Origin: Ailurus styani
Taxonomy: Eukaryota; Chordata; Mammalia; Carnivora; Ailuridae
Reading direction: 5' to 3'
DNA: 64,000 nt
NCBI GenBank assembly: GCA_002007465.1
Contig: LNAC01000846.1
Location: 356,365 to 420,364 of the forward strand
How positions within the stretch are numbered: the first letter of the stretch is position 1; every line of letters starts with the position of its first letter. Of this stretch, positions 32,641 to 44,995 are shown piece after piece. The translations under genes were made by a program, and so were the position numbers. A model generated the notes under the pieces. The model was not told the DNA's origin. It did not search any database and worked only from the letters and a program-made list of their open reading frames with translations.

Positions 32641-33567
32641 GCTCTGACCCCTCTACTCTCTCAAACTCTTGTAAAGGAGAAATACTATGACGAGCGTGTC
32701 TTCTGTCAGATGTACTTTTTTTTAATGCCAACTGCTGCTCCGTGGGTTTCAAAATGGGAAACCCAGGCTCCACGGCGAGGATCGAGTGCAGGGAGTGAGT
32801 CCGGTGCCTGCTTCTTTCCCCGCTCCCTGCTCTGGGCTGAGGCCGCAGTCTGCCCAGCTTCCCAGGGACGGGACGCGCTAGGCCAGCCTGCGGAGGCTCT
32901 TGTCCCCTCTCCCCACCTGCTCTGGCTCCCCCATGGCCCTTGACCCACATCATGCACGTTCTTCCCTCTGGGTCCTGGGGCTCCTGCCTCCTGCCTAGCA
33001 TCTCTCTCCTCTCCTGACTCCTGACAGTGTCACTCCCTGTATCCTTGCTGGGAGGCCATCTCTGGAGCCCCAAGTCAGGCAAGTACCAAGGCTTGGAGCC
33101 AGACGGATCTGGGCGTAATGCTTAGCTTTCTACTGTTAGCTTTTAGACATCGGGTGACTCACTAACCCTCCTGGGCTGCAGGTTCCCGTCTGGAATGTAG
33201 GGCTGGAAGCACCCACCTCAGAGACTGGCTGGGGGAAGGGGGGGATTAGCACGTGTGACTTGCTTCGGGGTGAGCCCAAGGGCAGTTCTGCTCCAAACCT
33301 AGCCCAGGACCACACTGTCCTCACACTATTGATTACAGAAATTGAGAGGAAGAGTTAGAAACTTGTTCAACAACACAGCATTACCATGACATTTTGGCTT
33401 GTTTTACAAAAGTATCTTTAACAAAAAATATCTTTAACAGATTAGAAAATGAATTGATTGGAAGTGACGAATATATTTTCACACTGAGTTTGGAAAGTTT
33501 TGTCTCAGCATGGAAGAAATCTCAAGAAATGATGTCTATTTTCATTTGTTTATTTATTTGTTCGTCT

Positions 33568-33694
33568 ATCTGTCCATCCATTCATCCTTCGATCCATCCA
33601 TCCTTCTGTGCATGCATGTATGCAGCCATCCGTCCATCTATCCATCCATCCATCCATCCATCCATCCATCCATCCATCCATCCAACCATCCATC
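33568..33694. repeat. (ATCC)n microsatellite
   Basis: Interrupted ATCC/ATCT units, purest at 33636-33684. Plus-strand frames of alternating Ile-His-Pro-Ser are an artefact of the array. Confidence 0.95.
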
Positions 33695-34079
33695 ATGAAT
33701 TAAGCTCTCACTATGATGATCAGAAGAGGTAAATTGGCTCCTGGCTAGGACTCCTCATTTATTGAGTCTCTTTAGGGCAAGAGAGAGAAGTAGGTACGTC
33801 CCCTGAATTCCCTCAGGGGGTGGGCAGAAGCAAGTTTGCTTAAAATACAGGTAATGAGACCCACGTTACATTTTATTTCGGAGTGGGTGGGGTAGGCCAA
33901 GAGAAGCCCCCACCCCAGGTCCCATCACTTGGCCTGGCTTGGCATTTGCCTTCTTTTGTGATAGGAAAACCTGGGCAGGACTTACTTTAAGTCTGTCCTT
34001 CATCTTCTCAAAAGTCAAAGTCAGGAGTTTGCTCCCTCCCCCTCAACGCCGCCCCCCCCAGCCTAATTTCCTTTTATTA

Positions 34080-34260
34080 TGGAAACTGGGAAAATGACAA
34101 GTAATTGCTTGAAGATGCTAGAAAGATTGCATTTTGTTTTGCAACTATCAGCTTGAAAATAATGTTTAAGAGATTATGAATGGGTGATTAACTATTTTTT
34201 CCATTACTTCCCTCTCAAAATCAAAACCACAACAATTGTGATATGCACAGTAAAATGGAG
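34080..34260. promoter_or_regulatory. AT-rich unique island
   Basis: 'gaaactgggaaaatgacaag', 'taattgcttgaagatgctag' and following text are unique and AT-rich. It is possibly conserved; no repeat recognised. Confidence 0.25.
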
Positions 34261-34439
34261 GCCCTGGTCTCTAAAACCAGGAAAGAAAACAAAGAGCCAG
34301 GGTCCCTTCTGGGGCGAAATCCTACCTCTCAGGCCTCGGAGGAGACTGAGACAGACCTGGTCTCCCCGCGCTAGCTTCTCTGCATCGCCCCTTCCTCCTC
34401 ACCCTTAGATCAACAGCAGTGATGGGGTCTGCAGTCAAA

Positions 34440-34760
34440 TGTGCTATTTACTGCCTTTCCTGAGTCAGTTTGTTTTGGGTGAAAACAGTCTCTGTTGTGG
34501 CTCTATTGCGCCATTTCTGCAGCGGGTGTTTATCATTTAAAAGGAACAATTTTAATACCTACATTTGCCTTACAGTATGAGCCATAAATGTGATTTAGAC
34601 TTCCCTTCATAATAGACTCTTACAAGCGGTTGCCTAGACTCCAGAAAGCCATTCCTCCAAGTGGTGGCCGTGAAAATGAACAGGCTTTTCCTTCTTTTAC
34701 GGAAATTTCCCTTTTTAATACCTCTTGAAATTATTGGACGGAAGCTGGGTAAACGGGCTG
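34440..34760. promoter_or_regulatory. Possible conserved non-coding element
   Basis: Unique text: 'tttactgcctttcctgagtc' (TGAGTCA-like AP-1 word, TGAGTCAG at 34461), 'ggctctattgcgccatttct', 'gtttatcatttaaaaggaac', and 'acctcttgaaattattggac' at 34720-34739. No repeat family. Regulatory role inferred. Confidence 0.35.
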
Positions 34761-34924
34761 ATTTGTGCGTCTCCCTTGCTGGGGACCCGGAGCTCCGGGA
34801 ATGCCTGGGAGAGAAGGCGTCTTTGGGGCGCTGCCGCCCTGGCGTGCAGGGCGCTGTTTGTGCTCCCCGCTGTGTCTCGCCGCTCTGGGGCAGGTTGGTG
34901 GTGGTGACGACAGTACAGACTCCT

Positions 34925-35100
34925 AGTCCCAGTGCCCCTCGGAGTGAGGTTTGCGGGCTGACAGCATCAGTACACCGAGAGCTTGCTGAAAGTGCAGATT
35001 CCCCGGCTCCGTGCAGGAACTGGAGCCCTGGGGCTAGGGCCAGCACTCCACTTTTACTAGCCCACCAGCTGGTTCTGATGCCCGCTGAAGTTTGACAAGT
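34925..35100 (+). mobile_element. MER5-type DNA transposon fragment
   Basis: 'gacagcatcagtacaccgag', 'agcttgctgaaagtgcagat' and 'cagctggttctgatgcccgc' with 'tgaagtttgacaag' track the MER5A order. Confidence 0.7.
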
Positions 35101-35431
35101 CTTGACTCCTTAGGAGCAGAGCCCGGGGACCCAGCTCATGATCAGAGTGAGCCCCTAAGCAATTCATGGGGTCCCCTTAGCCAAACGGGGAGGTCTTGGA
35201 AAGCTGGAGGCCCACTGTGTGCTTAGGACCCAAATGAGCTTATGACAGAAATAGCAGGTCCAGCGTGGGACACCACGAACCAACATTGGACGTTGACAGA
35301 TGGGTGCGTGTGTCGTGAGATGACAAGGAGGATGGTGACAGGTGTGGGAGGTAAGGTTTTGTCCTGTTCATTCAGGAGGACCCACGAACTACCCATTGGT
35401 GTCCAAGACCCTCTGGCGCAGCACGGTGCCT

Positions 35432-35451
35432 CGGGGGGGGGGGGGGGGGGN
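35432..35451. other. Poly-G run ending in an ambiguous base
   Basis: About 19 Gs end at an n (35451). Long G runs are hard to sequence, so the run length and the n are likely an assembly uncertainty. Any frame crossing it is unreliable. Confidence 0.95.
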
Positions 35452-35779
35452 ACAGGAGCGGCGGACACCTGGGGACTGTCCTCCAGTCACTGGTGGGCTG
35501 GACTGTGGAAAGTGGAGTTGGTGGCTCCACGGTTTCAGAGATGCCCCTGGAGAAAGAAGGCGTGGGTGAGAGGGAGCACTCCGTCCCCAGAGGCACGCGG
35601 GCACGCGCAGAGGACTGAGGTCCTGCCTGCCATCCAGGGCGCTCCGACACCGGGAAGGTCCCTTTCCGTCCCCGTATTCCGGGACGGGTGCCTTTTGTTC
35701 CAGCTCCAGCTGACCTTCTTGTGGCCCTCCTTCCGCAGCCTGGGAAGGCCTCCTGCGTGCAGATGCTACTTCCTGCTGA

Positions 35780-36125
35780 GAAATGCCTCCATTTGGGGGA
35801 AAAATGGGATTAATTTTTAGCGGAAGCAGCAGTGGCTGATCACGCAGTTTTCAAATTGTTGACTATGATATTAAGTAACAGGCAGACTCCTGTCCAATGG
35901 ATGTTATTAAAATTAACTGTTTTAGCACTACATTTAGAATCAGAACCAATCTGTCACTCCTAAATTGGTTTCTTTCAACTGCTATTTGCGGGTAAAATGA
36001 ACAGTTTTAACAATTACGTCTCCAGTGCAAATCATAAACTTGATTTACAGGAAAACACTTAATTTACTGCGTTTGACTATGCACCAGAGCTGCCAATTAT
36101 CTGACTGTAGATTTCCCTGCTTGGT
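35780..36125. promoter_or_regulatory. Strong candidate conserved enhancer
   Basis: About 340 bp of unique AT-rich sequence. Words include GGGATTAATTTTTAGC, GTTATTAAAATTAACTG, CCAATCTGTCA, CCTAAATTGG, CAGTGCAAATC (octamer-like), GCCAATTATCTGACTG and GTAAACAG (forkhead). No repeats. Ends near a mixed L2/MIR background. Confidence 0.45.
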
Positions 36126-38598
36126 TATTTGCTTCGTAAACAGCAGCCTTGGTCCCCTTGCCTCACCCGCCTGTGGGCGCAAGGCTCTACCTGGGCTTGT
36201 GCACCTGGACTGGGGGTTTTGTCTGTGATGAGCTGGGTGCTTAACAGTAGACAGGGCTGTCTAGGGAGTGGGGTCTCCGAGGACCCTCTGTTCTGTGCTG
36301 TTTTAGGTCATGAAATCCTGAGTGGGATATCACTGCTCTTTAATGCAATCTGGGCTAGGCGTTAAGGAGAGAGGATCAGAGCGTGTCTGGCGAGGAGCCG
36401 TCGGTGTGCAGTGCTGGCTGCCTCTCCCGCCGTTCCTGCCCTCAGTGAGTTCACAGTCTAACAGGAAAGATACGTGCTGATAACACCTCTCTGTCCTATA
36501 ATAAATCATCCCCTTAATTGTTGGCTGTTAATGAGCTAAAGTGCTGGGACCCACTGAGTGGCAATAATTCTGCTCAGCGGCATGGAGGTGGGGAAGATGA
36601 CATGCAGGAGCTTTGCAGAAGTTAAACATTTGAACTGGGTCTTGAGGATAAATCGGGAGTTTTTTGTGTAAAGGAAAGGGCATCCCGGGTCCGGGGAACA
36701 GCCTCAGCCGGGTTCTGTACGTGGGAGAGCAGGGTGCTTTCAGGGAGGGCCGTGTGGCCCAGCAGGAGGGGAAGGGGCAGCCAAAGTGGGTGGGGGCCGT
36801 GACCCTTTGGAAAGCTAGTTTGGCGCCAGAACTCGCCTTGTAAGGAGTTCAGAGTCTCCCTGGTTTCCGCGTGAACCCCTTTTTTAGCTAAGCAAATGGA
36901 AGTCCACGGCACTGAAGTGATTGCTGTGAAGTCAGGAGGGCTTCTGAGCGCTGAGAAGTTATAGGGTGGAGGAGGGTTTCCTGGTATTTTGAGAAGTCAG
37001 GAAGCATATGCAAAGCACATGCAAATCAGGTGCCAGGCAGCCCCTGCACTGTGCTGTGCTTGGGCGGCTTTCTGCTGCAGGGAAGGTCCCGTGTGTTCTA
37101 ACGGAGGTGAGAGGGAGGCCTCTCTCTCGGGAGCTTAGCGGGAAAGTTGCCCCAGGACTTGCCCAGTCAGGGGCCTTTCTGTTGGCGGGAGTGTCGCACC
37201 GGGAGAGGGAAGGCCCAGCGTGGGGCCTCAAAGGGCAGGAGGAGGCCCCCCCCAGACGGCCACTGGCAGGGAGCCCGGGGCTTAGCATTTCCAGGACTTG
37301 GTCTTCAGAGATGCCAGGAGGTTGGCGTGGAGGCCGGCCTGGCAGGGCCGGGCTTCCCGTCCCTTCCGCACGCCAGTCCTCTGCACGGCGCCCCCTCAGG
37401 AAGGGACCAGTGGGATTTGGAGCATCTTCCGGAACGAATGTCCGACGGTCTGAGGGTCTGTCTGCGGGTTTTCTGCTGATTGTTCATCTGTGACTCCACT
37501 CAAGCCCCAGAAGGGTGCCGACTGCCTGGGCGGTGGTGGGCCCAGCCCCCTGCCCCGCTGCACCTGAGCCGTGCTGTGGCGCCGCCGTGGGCGGAGGGTC
37601 CTGGGCCCACTAAGAGTGGCGAGTCAAAGCTGGGGCATGGCCCAAAGGGTTTCTATCCAACACCGTTTTTCCTCAGGGTTGGTCGTGGCCTCACACAGCA
37701 GTGGGGGTGGGGGTCCGTGCCTGGCCCTTGGAAGCTTCCAGGGCTGACTCTCCCCACTGGGCTGTGGGACCTTGGACAAGCCCCTCACAGCCTTCCTTGC
37801 ATCTCAGCGCAGACGTGCCATAGGAGAAGCCTTCCCTGGGGAGAGTCAGCCCATCCCGGCCCAGGGACGGGGGAGCTGAGCTGTTTTGGGGCAGGGGCTG
37901 CCACACAAGCATTTTGCGGGGCTGCAGGTGGCATGGGTGTCCCGGTCTCCAGGACGACGCTGCAGCCTCCGTTCCCTGCTGTCCTCTGGAGGGCGGCCGG
38001 TCGGGGCTCAGGGTGAGGCTCGCTGCGCCTGGGGGCCCTAGGCGCCCCGTGGGGGTGGCTGGCGGCTCGGGGTGCGTGCCCTGCTCTCTCCCCGTGTCTC
38101 CCATGTCTGTTCTCCTGGCGCAGCGTGCCCGATGCATCCTCCGCGTCTGGTTCTTGCCGTGCTCTCTGCCTCCCAGAGCCTGTGACCTGCCGTCCTGCCT
38201 GTGCTCCTGCCGCGCCCGCCCGCCGTCTCCCTGCGGGGCTGCTCTCCCTCCCTCTTCCTCTCCCCGCCTGGGCCCCCTTCTCAACATCTCTCTCTGCCTC
38301 AGCCCCTCCGCTCTCCCCTTCCGCACTCGCTCCCCCGCCTCTGCTCCCCCACCCAGCTCCTGAGTCCCGGGCACTTGCAGGGACACTGAGCAAGGGTCTC
38401 TTCTGAGGGCAGGAGGGGCAAAGGGGGAGAGGACGGAGAGCAGCCAGCCTTCAGCAGGTGGCACTGTTGGGTGACTTTTGCTTGTGAAACCTTTTAACAC
38501 TGAAAAAACACACTGGAATCTATTGGCATTTGAGAGACTTCTTTTTTTTTTAAATAAAAATAATGACTCTCATTTCCCGGGCATCATTAAACAAGGTG

Positions 38599-38600
<2 letters not shown>
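36126..38600. other. Non-coding stretch, CpG-rich at its end
   Basis: No gene recognised. A small AT-rich unique island sits at 36475-36565 ('ccttaattgttggctgttaa'). 36600-36960 resembles the unnamed old repeat class of 13521. 37900-38350 is GC-rich with frequent CG. The 269- and 202-codon minus frames here overlap each other in different frames and lack domains. Confidence 0.35.
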
Positions 38601-38650
<50 letters not shown>

Positions 38651-38670
38651 GTGTGTGCGCGCGCATGTGT
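38601..38670. repeat. (GT)n microsatellite
   Basis: About 40 bp of pure GT followed by interrupted tgcgtg and gcgcgc. Confidence 0.95.
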
Positions 38671-38729
38671 GTTATGAGGATGTATGAATGCAGATATCTG
38701 CACGTGAGTCCGTGGGGCTAGAAGAGTAG

Positions 38730-38730
<1 letters not shown>

Positions 38731-38780
<50 letters not shown>

Positions 38781-38782
38781 TG
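38731..38782. repeat. (GT)n microsatellite
   Basis: A second pure GT block about 60 bp after the first, separated by unique text. Confidence 0.95.
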
Positions 38783-39084
38783 AGCACATGCCCAGACCGT
38801 GAGCATCTGTGTCTGTGTGTAAGAATGCTGGAGCGTGTGCCTGGCGGAGTGTTTGTGTGCCTCCGTGTGAACGTGGGTTTTCAAATACTGATCAGTGTAG
38901 ACCAGTGTGAGGCCTGTCTCTACCTGTGCAGCTGTCCGTGCTGGACAGCCCGGTCTGTGCCTGCATGTGCGTGGCGGCAAGCGGGGTGACCGTGTAGAGA
39001 TACGTCGCTGTGGGAGCACGGGGTGACGTATCGGTGTTTTCACGCATGCTCTTGCCGGCAGCAGCTTAGTACTGTGGGCAAGAG

Positions 39085-39235
39085 GCAGAGCCAGGGAATC
39101 AGGCGTCTAGGTTTAAATGCTGTGTGAATTTACAGCTGTGTGATTTTGGCAGAGTCACTGAACACCTCTGAGCCTCAGATTCTTCATCTGCAAAATGAGC
39201 CGATAGCAATCTCTGCTGCTCTGGGTGCCCGGGAA
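39085..39235 (+). repeat. MIR SINE
   Basis: 'aatcaggcgtctaggtttaa', 'tttacagctgtgtgattttg', 'gcagagtcactgaacacctc' and 'tgagcctcagattcttcatc' with 'tgcaaaatgag' are the MIR core. Confidence 0.85.
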
Positions 39236-40410
39236 GAGGTCAAGGGCTGTCACGGCACCGGTGCGGTTAGCCCACGAGGCACAGAGAGGCACGATGTGTC
39301 AGCGTGAGGGCTGGGAGGGCACGGCCTCCTCTCTCCAGCTCCACTGGCTGGCGGCGGGGCTGGGTCTGCTGGACCCAGGGGCTTGCGGTGGTTCTCATCC
39401 CAGGGCCTTAGAGGCCTGGGGTAGGGTGGGGGCCTCCCGAGGGCCTCTGAGGTCTGAGCCCTGTGTCCTGGCTCTGCCGGACGGCCCGGGGCTGGAGTGA
39501 GCCCCACGGTGGAGGGCTGGAGAGGCAAGAGCGGGAAGGGACCGCAGAGGTCATCATTTCGGTTTCTCACCTAGCAGAGGGGGAGAGGGCCGATCCGAGG
39601 AGCCGGTGCTAGTCAGAGCCCGGCATTTAGGCCCCCGACTCGTGGGCAGGCTGAGCCCTGGCCGGGCCCGGAACAGAGCAGAAGGGAGCTGTGCGCGCAG
39701 CTGCTTGCAAGCCTGAGGCCCGCCCCTGTCTCTGTCTTTCCTCTCCCCCATCTCTTTGTGATGACCGGCTCTCTTAAGGGAGGAGACATCTGTTCTGGTT
39801 CTGTGCTCATGTGTGATAATCATCCCCCAACTCGGGCTTCAACAACGTGTTCTCAGGGTGCCCCATCCTGTGGGGTGACTGCGCTCTGCTGGGCAGTTCT
39901 CACCCGGGGGCTCATTTCCCGGGCTGGGCTGGAAGTCACCTGAGGGACGGTCACTTGCCTCCCATGCCTGGCCCCTCAGTGTCCTTGACCTGTCTCCGGG
40001 CAGGGGCCTCGGCATGACTTGGGCCTCTCCCCGTACGGTGGGGTCAGGGTGGTTGCACTTTTCACGTGGCAACTGGCTCCCAGGGCACAGAAAGGGCAGG
40101 CAGCTGGGCGAGGTATGGGCTACACCTTGAATCGGGGGTGCCATTGCCACGTTCCGTTGTACAGAGCCATCGTGGGTGGGCGCACCCAGATTCAAGATGG
40201 AAGCGAAACAGAACGCACTTCCTCACGGAGGAGAGCAAGGTCTTGCTGTAAAGAGCCCGGCAGATGGAATGGTGTCGTGGGCATCTTCACAAGTGCAGCC
40301 TGCCACAGCATTGTGAGAACATTGGAAGATGACTGGCAAATTCCATTGTCAAGAGCAGTTCTTCTCCTTCCTTTTCAGTCCTCTCAACACCTTCTTTGGC
40401 AGGTCTGTCC
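39236..40410. other. GC-rich non-coding stretch
   Basis: No gene recognised. Frames up to 137 codons overlap on both strands. Part (39530-39620) may be another old MIR-related fragment ('gggaagggaccgcagaggtc'). Confidence 0.3.
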
Positions 40411-40419
40411 CGCTTCTTC

Positions 40420-40560
40420 ACTTGCTGTGTGACCTTGGGCGGCCTTCTTGACTCCTCCACGTCAGTTTGCGTGCATGAAATAGGGTGATCACGGTAGAGC
40501 TCCCTGCAAGGAGTCGTCAAGCATGGCTTGGCACAGGATAGAACCTCAGCTGTGTCATCG
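40420..40560 (+). repeat. MIR SINE fragment
   Basis: 'cttgctgtgtgaccttgggc' followed by 'ggccttcttgactcctccac' matches the MIR core. Confidence 0.75.
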
Positions 40561-40569
40561 TTGTCATCA

Positions 40570-40700
40570 TCCTTCTCGTCCCCTCACACGTGAGGAAATG
40601 GCCTCAGAGAAGTTAAGGAGCTTGCCCAGGGCCACACGGTTTGGAGATGCCCGAGCTGGGCCCAGAACACCCGAATCGTCCGTCCCAATTCCACACTCTG
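40570..40700 (-). repeat. MIR SINE fragment
   Basis: 'cacgtgaggaaatggcctca', 'gagaagttaaggagcttgcc' and 'cagggccacacggtttggag' are the reverse MIR core. Confidence 0.8.
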
Positions 40701-41179
40701 TTCCCGTGGGGGCTCTGTGTTGTCAGGAGAAGAGTCGGAGGGGCTGGGGAGGCGCAAGCAACGCAAGGATGAGAGGACGTTGTCCTCTCGAGTTCTCGGT
40801 CACGTGTGCTGGGACGCCCAGGCTCAGGCTGCTGTGTACGGCTTCATCATTGGGCTCTTCGTCTCCATTCTACCAGTCCAAGTCCAGCGCCCGCTCCTGA
40901 CAGCTGGGACAGGCCAGCGCCAGACTCCTCCCAGCTGCCCCGCGAGCTGCCACCCCATTCCACAGGACTGGAAGCTGAGGCTCGGGGGAAGCAGCCTGGC
41001 TCCTCGAGCTCCCAGAGCTGCCCGGCTGTTCTTCCGACTCCTCCCGGGCCACGTGCCTGCCTCCACTTCTCCTCTGGGCCTCCCACTCCCTGCTGGCTTT
41101 ACGCACCCACACCCCACGCCCCACACCTTTCCTTTCACAGAATCGCTTCTTAACGCCCTCTTTTGGAATACTTTTTAAG

Positions 41180-41500
41180 AACCGTAGCCTAGGGAGTGAA
41201 GTCCGAATCTCTGCTCTTGGCATTCAGAGGTGGGGCTTCATTGTGGTGTCTCAGTCCCATTTTCAGTTTTATCTCCTTCGGATCCCAGAGAGTCCTTCTC
41301 CTTAGCATTCCCTGGGGTCCACGGGACCTGTGGCCTCAGGCTTCCCTGCTTCTGCTCAGAGCTCACAGCTCACTCCTCCCGGGAGACCATGCTCTGATGG
41401 CCACGCCTCCCTCCGCCACGGGTGCCATACAGTTTTAGTTGCCTTTTCGTGCACCTGTCACGAGCCCTGAACTAGATAAATATAAGCTCTTGAAGGGCAC
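41180..41500 (+). repeat. L2 LINE fragment
   Basis: 'gagtgaagtccgaatctctg', 'tgccttttcgtgcacctgtc' and 'taagctcttgaagggcacag' match L2 blocks; it lacks the final tail. Confidence 0.5.
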
Positions 41501-42819
41501 AGGTGTCCTCCAGGTCTCCTGACTGCCTCCTGGGCTGGGCGTGGGTGCATGCACGATCCAGTCTCATGGCCGCATTGGTGGATGGGGGCACCCGGGACAG
41601 TGGAGGGGTGGGGTGGGCACCTTGCTACCCCTCAACTGGCCGGCGTGGCTGGAGTTTCCCCCTAGGTGGGGAGGGACCCGGGCACGGAAGGCAGTAGACA
41701 TCACCCCTGCTCTGCTCCTCTGCCCCTGTGCTCAGTTTGAGTTGGACCTGGAACCGGCACTTCCCTGTTCACTCCCTCTAGGGGCAGAACAGTAGGAATT
41801 GGCCTCCGTTGGAGGGCAGATCACCGCCAGGCTCAGGAATGACCTTCCACAAAGAGAAGAAGGTGGGCCATTTGACGGATTCGATTTCAGGGACCTGCCT
41901 TAGATGTAGGGGTCTTCTCTGTAGTCCTTAAGGACTTAGGGGTGACTGTGCTCCTGCCAGGCAGTGGAAGAGATGACCTCTTTGGGGATTTTCCACCCCT
42001 GTGATTTCTAGGCCGCCACCTCCCAGGGTCCCCGGGGTCCAAGGTAGGAGGTAAATTGATGGACAGGAGCGTAAGGGTGGCGAGGAGAGTGGGGTGGAGG
42101 GGGCTCTGTGGCGCCGGGGCCTGTTCTGCCCAGAGGAAGGGAGGCTGCCGTGCCAAACCGGCTCCAAAGGCTGTTGGAGCCACCCAGCACCCCGCCCCCC
42201 AACACGCCACAGTTATTTTTAGCACTGGGATGTGCAGAACAAGCCACAGAGAAATAGAGTGGAAAATCTGACACTCGGAGCCCTGCTTCGAGGGAGACCC
42301 AGCTTCTGCAGCCGGCGCTGCTCACGTGCCTGATTCGCATCGTTCACGTTTCTGTGTGCAGCCTGACTTTGAATTCCAGTGGATTCTCCATAGTGGACCC
42401 AAAGCCTCCTCGGTGGGGGCTGCGGTCCTGGGACTCGGCCCTGGTGGTGGCTTCTGGTTAGACTGTCTTCCTTGAGTGAGTTGCCCTTCCACACAAGACG
42501 AGCCCGGCTGTCACCTCCGGGGCCTCCCAGCCTCAGAGAGGGGCCGGTGCGGGTTCTAGAATTCCCGTTGGTAGAGGGTGGCCCCGAGGCCCCGAGAGGG
42601 GGTCGTGTGGCCCGAGGTGGCACAGGCAGAGAATCACGGCCACGATCAGGAAAGCCAGCACCTCGGTCCTTGGAGTGTCCAACCAGAGTGTCATGTCTGA
42701 GAAGCCCGGGCTGGATGTCTAACGCCGCTGGGGAGGAAGCTGCAGACGCAGACCCTGCTTGGAGGAGGGGGTGTCTTCCTACTGGTGGCGGGTGTAGCGG
42801 GGACTTAATTAAATGTTAC

Positions 42820-43480
42820 TTCAGGTTTTCTTCCTCTTACTACAAAAACGTGCATGCTCTTTGTAGAAAATTTAAAAATACAGATAAGCGAACAGAAGAA
42901 AATTAAAAACAAGCCTAATCCCAGCACTCAGAGATAAACCCTGTAAATATTTTGGTATTTTGGTGGATATACTGCAAGGCTTTCCCTTTCCCTTCTTGAA
43001 AACATTTTCGTGTATTTTTAATTACACGCCGGTGTAGGAGCGCATTCTTGTCCGCGTGCTACGGACCGGACCGGGGTCCCTGTCCCTCTCCTGCTCAGGG
43101 AACCACAGCTGCAGCTGTGATGCGTGTCGTTCCTGGTCTCGCTCTCTGCACACACACGTTTGCATCTGTACCTATAGAGATACGCGGTTTTATTTTTAGG
43201 GTGTTGGGATGTTTTTTCTTCAACAGAGATGGTATCACACAGTATGTATTGTTCTGTACCTTGATTTTGTCACCTGACTATTAGTCTTGGGGTTTTCTCC
43301 ATGTCAGTACTTCTAGCTGTGAGCCATCCGTTCCTACTGCTGGGTGGGATTCCTTACAGAGACACGTCAGAGTTTATTCAGTCACTCTCCTTGTGATGGG
43401 CTTTTAGGTTGCTTCTGCATTTCCTTTCCAGCGCCGTGACAGTGCTGCCTTCGGTGCTCTTGGACAGGCCTCCTCGGGTG
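42820..43480. repeat. Ancient LINE-like AT-rich fragment
   Basis: 'aatcccagcactcagagata' (here near 42918), 'gtatgtattgttctgtacct', 'ttctccatgtcagtacttct' and 'tttattcagtcactctcctt' resemble an old L1/HAL1-like 3' region widely seen in mammals. The family call is tentative. A related-looking piece is at 44320-44590. Confidence 0.4.
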
Positions 43481-44315
43481 AGGATCGAAGCTGAGAAGAG
43501 AAATTGCTGGCCGGTTTCTTTTCACACACATTAAGAAAATGGGAGCTTCTCGTACCAACTGCCATGGGAAACTGCCTTCTCCATTTCTCCATGCTACCAA
43601 GAAGGCAGCTCTAACAGCATTTCCGCAGCTCTGTTCTGGACGGCAGCGGCGTCCCCAGAGCCACTGATGCGGCGCCTCAGGAGGAAGAACTCAGGGCAGG
43701 TGTAGTCAGTCGACAAGAGTCCAGTCGAGGGCTCGGAAATTCACCGATGCGCAGCAGTGCACCAGCGGGCCTCCTGAAGCAAATGAACGTGTCTCCCTCT
43801 AGCCCGGCTTTCCCGGGTTGAGCGCTGTAGGAAGCACAGCCGTAGCAGAAGGGCAGTGTCCGGCCCACGTGCCCTTGGCCGTGCCGCTCCGTGTGCTGCT
43901 GCTCCCCCGTCCACCTGCCGGCGCCCGCGTTTTGTCTGCTCAGGGCCTTCTCCTGCCTCGGGAGCCTGCTCGGCTGCCCGGTGGCAGGCTGGAAGTGCTG
44001 CGGACTGAACACGGGCCCCTCCTGCCTGCCGCAGCCCTCAGTCCACGACCGAAGCAAGCTGGTGCTTGATACCCCCAGCTCCCTCCCCCGGGGCACGAGT
44101 GTGTTACATTGAGGCACGTCTGTTACAAACACCGGTCCCACAGTTTACCCAGAGGACTTGGGCTCCGATTGCCCACCCTGGGAGCTGCTTTGAAAACACA
44201 GCCATGGCTGCCTGCCTTCCTTCCTGTGTCATCTCCCCCCTCCTCTGCCTCCACCTTCCTGCCTTTGAGCCCTGGGTCTGCTCCAGGGAGAACCCCAGCG
44301 AAGACTCTGATCGAT
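43481..44315. other. Mixed non-coding stretch
   Basis: No gene recognised. GC-rich in its middle; a 154-codon minus frame (43677-44141) lacks recognisable wording. Confidence 0.3.
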
Positions 44316-44319
44316 GACT

Positions 44320-44590
44320 ACTTCCTTAATGGCTTCATGAGAATGTCCCGAGTATTTCTTCCAACCCATCCAGCATCGTTGGACATTGCAGGTTGCTTCC
44401 AGCATTTTGCTAATATAAACAGTCCTGTGGCGGACATCCTGAAGGCTTGAGAGCTATACACATTCTCGATGATTTCCTTAGGGACTATTCCTAGACATAA
44501 AGCCACCGTTTCGATGGTTGTGCACTTTTCTTTTAAGGCTTTGGTAACTATTTGCGACATGTACATCCTCACCTTCTCTTGTTGCTCCCA
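44320..44590. repeat. Ancient LINE-like fragment
   Basis: 'gctaatataaacagtcctgt', 'gatttccttagggactattc' and 'ctagacataaagccaccg' follow the pattern 'tataaacagtgctg...ttccttagggataaattcctagaag' of an old LINE 3' region. Confidence 0.5.
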
Positions 44591-44759
44591 CACCCCCTTC
44601 TCGCCCACCTTCCAGGGCACGAGTGATCAGCCATGAGGGTGCTCTGGTCTGGGAAGGCAAACCGGGGGAAGCGCCTGACTCGATCCGGAAGACAAGCAGA
44701 TGCTCACCTGGGAGTTCTCAGTAAGGGGTTCCGAGATTGGTGGTTACGGGTGATTCCTC

Positions 44760-44995
44760 CCCGGGTTTGTGTTCCAAACCCTTCTCATCCTGCAAGGCCC
44801 ATATGAAACTCTACCTTTTCCAGGAAGCCTTCCTTTATTGATTCGGCCCTTGTGAGACTCTTCTTAAGGCTGCCCATGATTCAGTACTAATTCTCTATGG
44901 TCCATGCCGTCCCTGTGGGTAGGGATTCTGTAAGAGTCAACCTTATAAAGGACAGATTTACATACTTGGGGTTTAATAAATGCTTGTGGTAAGAG
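44760..44995 (+). repeat. L2 LINE 3' end
   Basis: 'catcctgcaaggcccatatg', 'tccaggaagccttcctttat' and 'ggggtttaataaatgcttgt' mark the L2 end. Confidence 0.75.

Noticed and set aside
32261..33082. 273-codon minus-strand open frame
   Set aside because: GC-rich, overlaps long frames on the other strand, Arg/Pro/Gly-rich with no domain, no splice or promoter context.
33394..33732. Ile-His-Pro-Ser repeat frame
   Set aside because: Direct translation of the ATCC microsatellite.
37691..38500. 269- and 202-codon overlapping minus-strand frames
   Set aside because: Two frames open over the same CpG-rich DNA; composition explains them and neither has recognisable wording.
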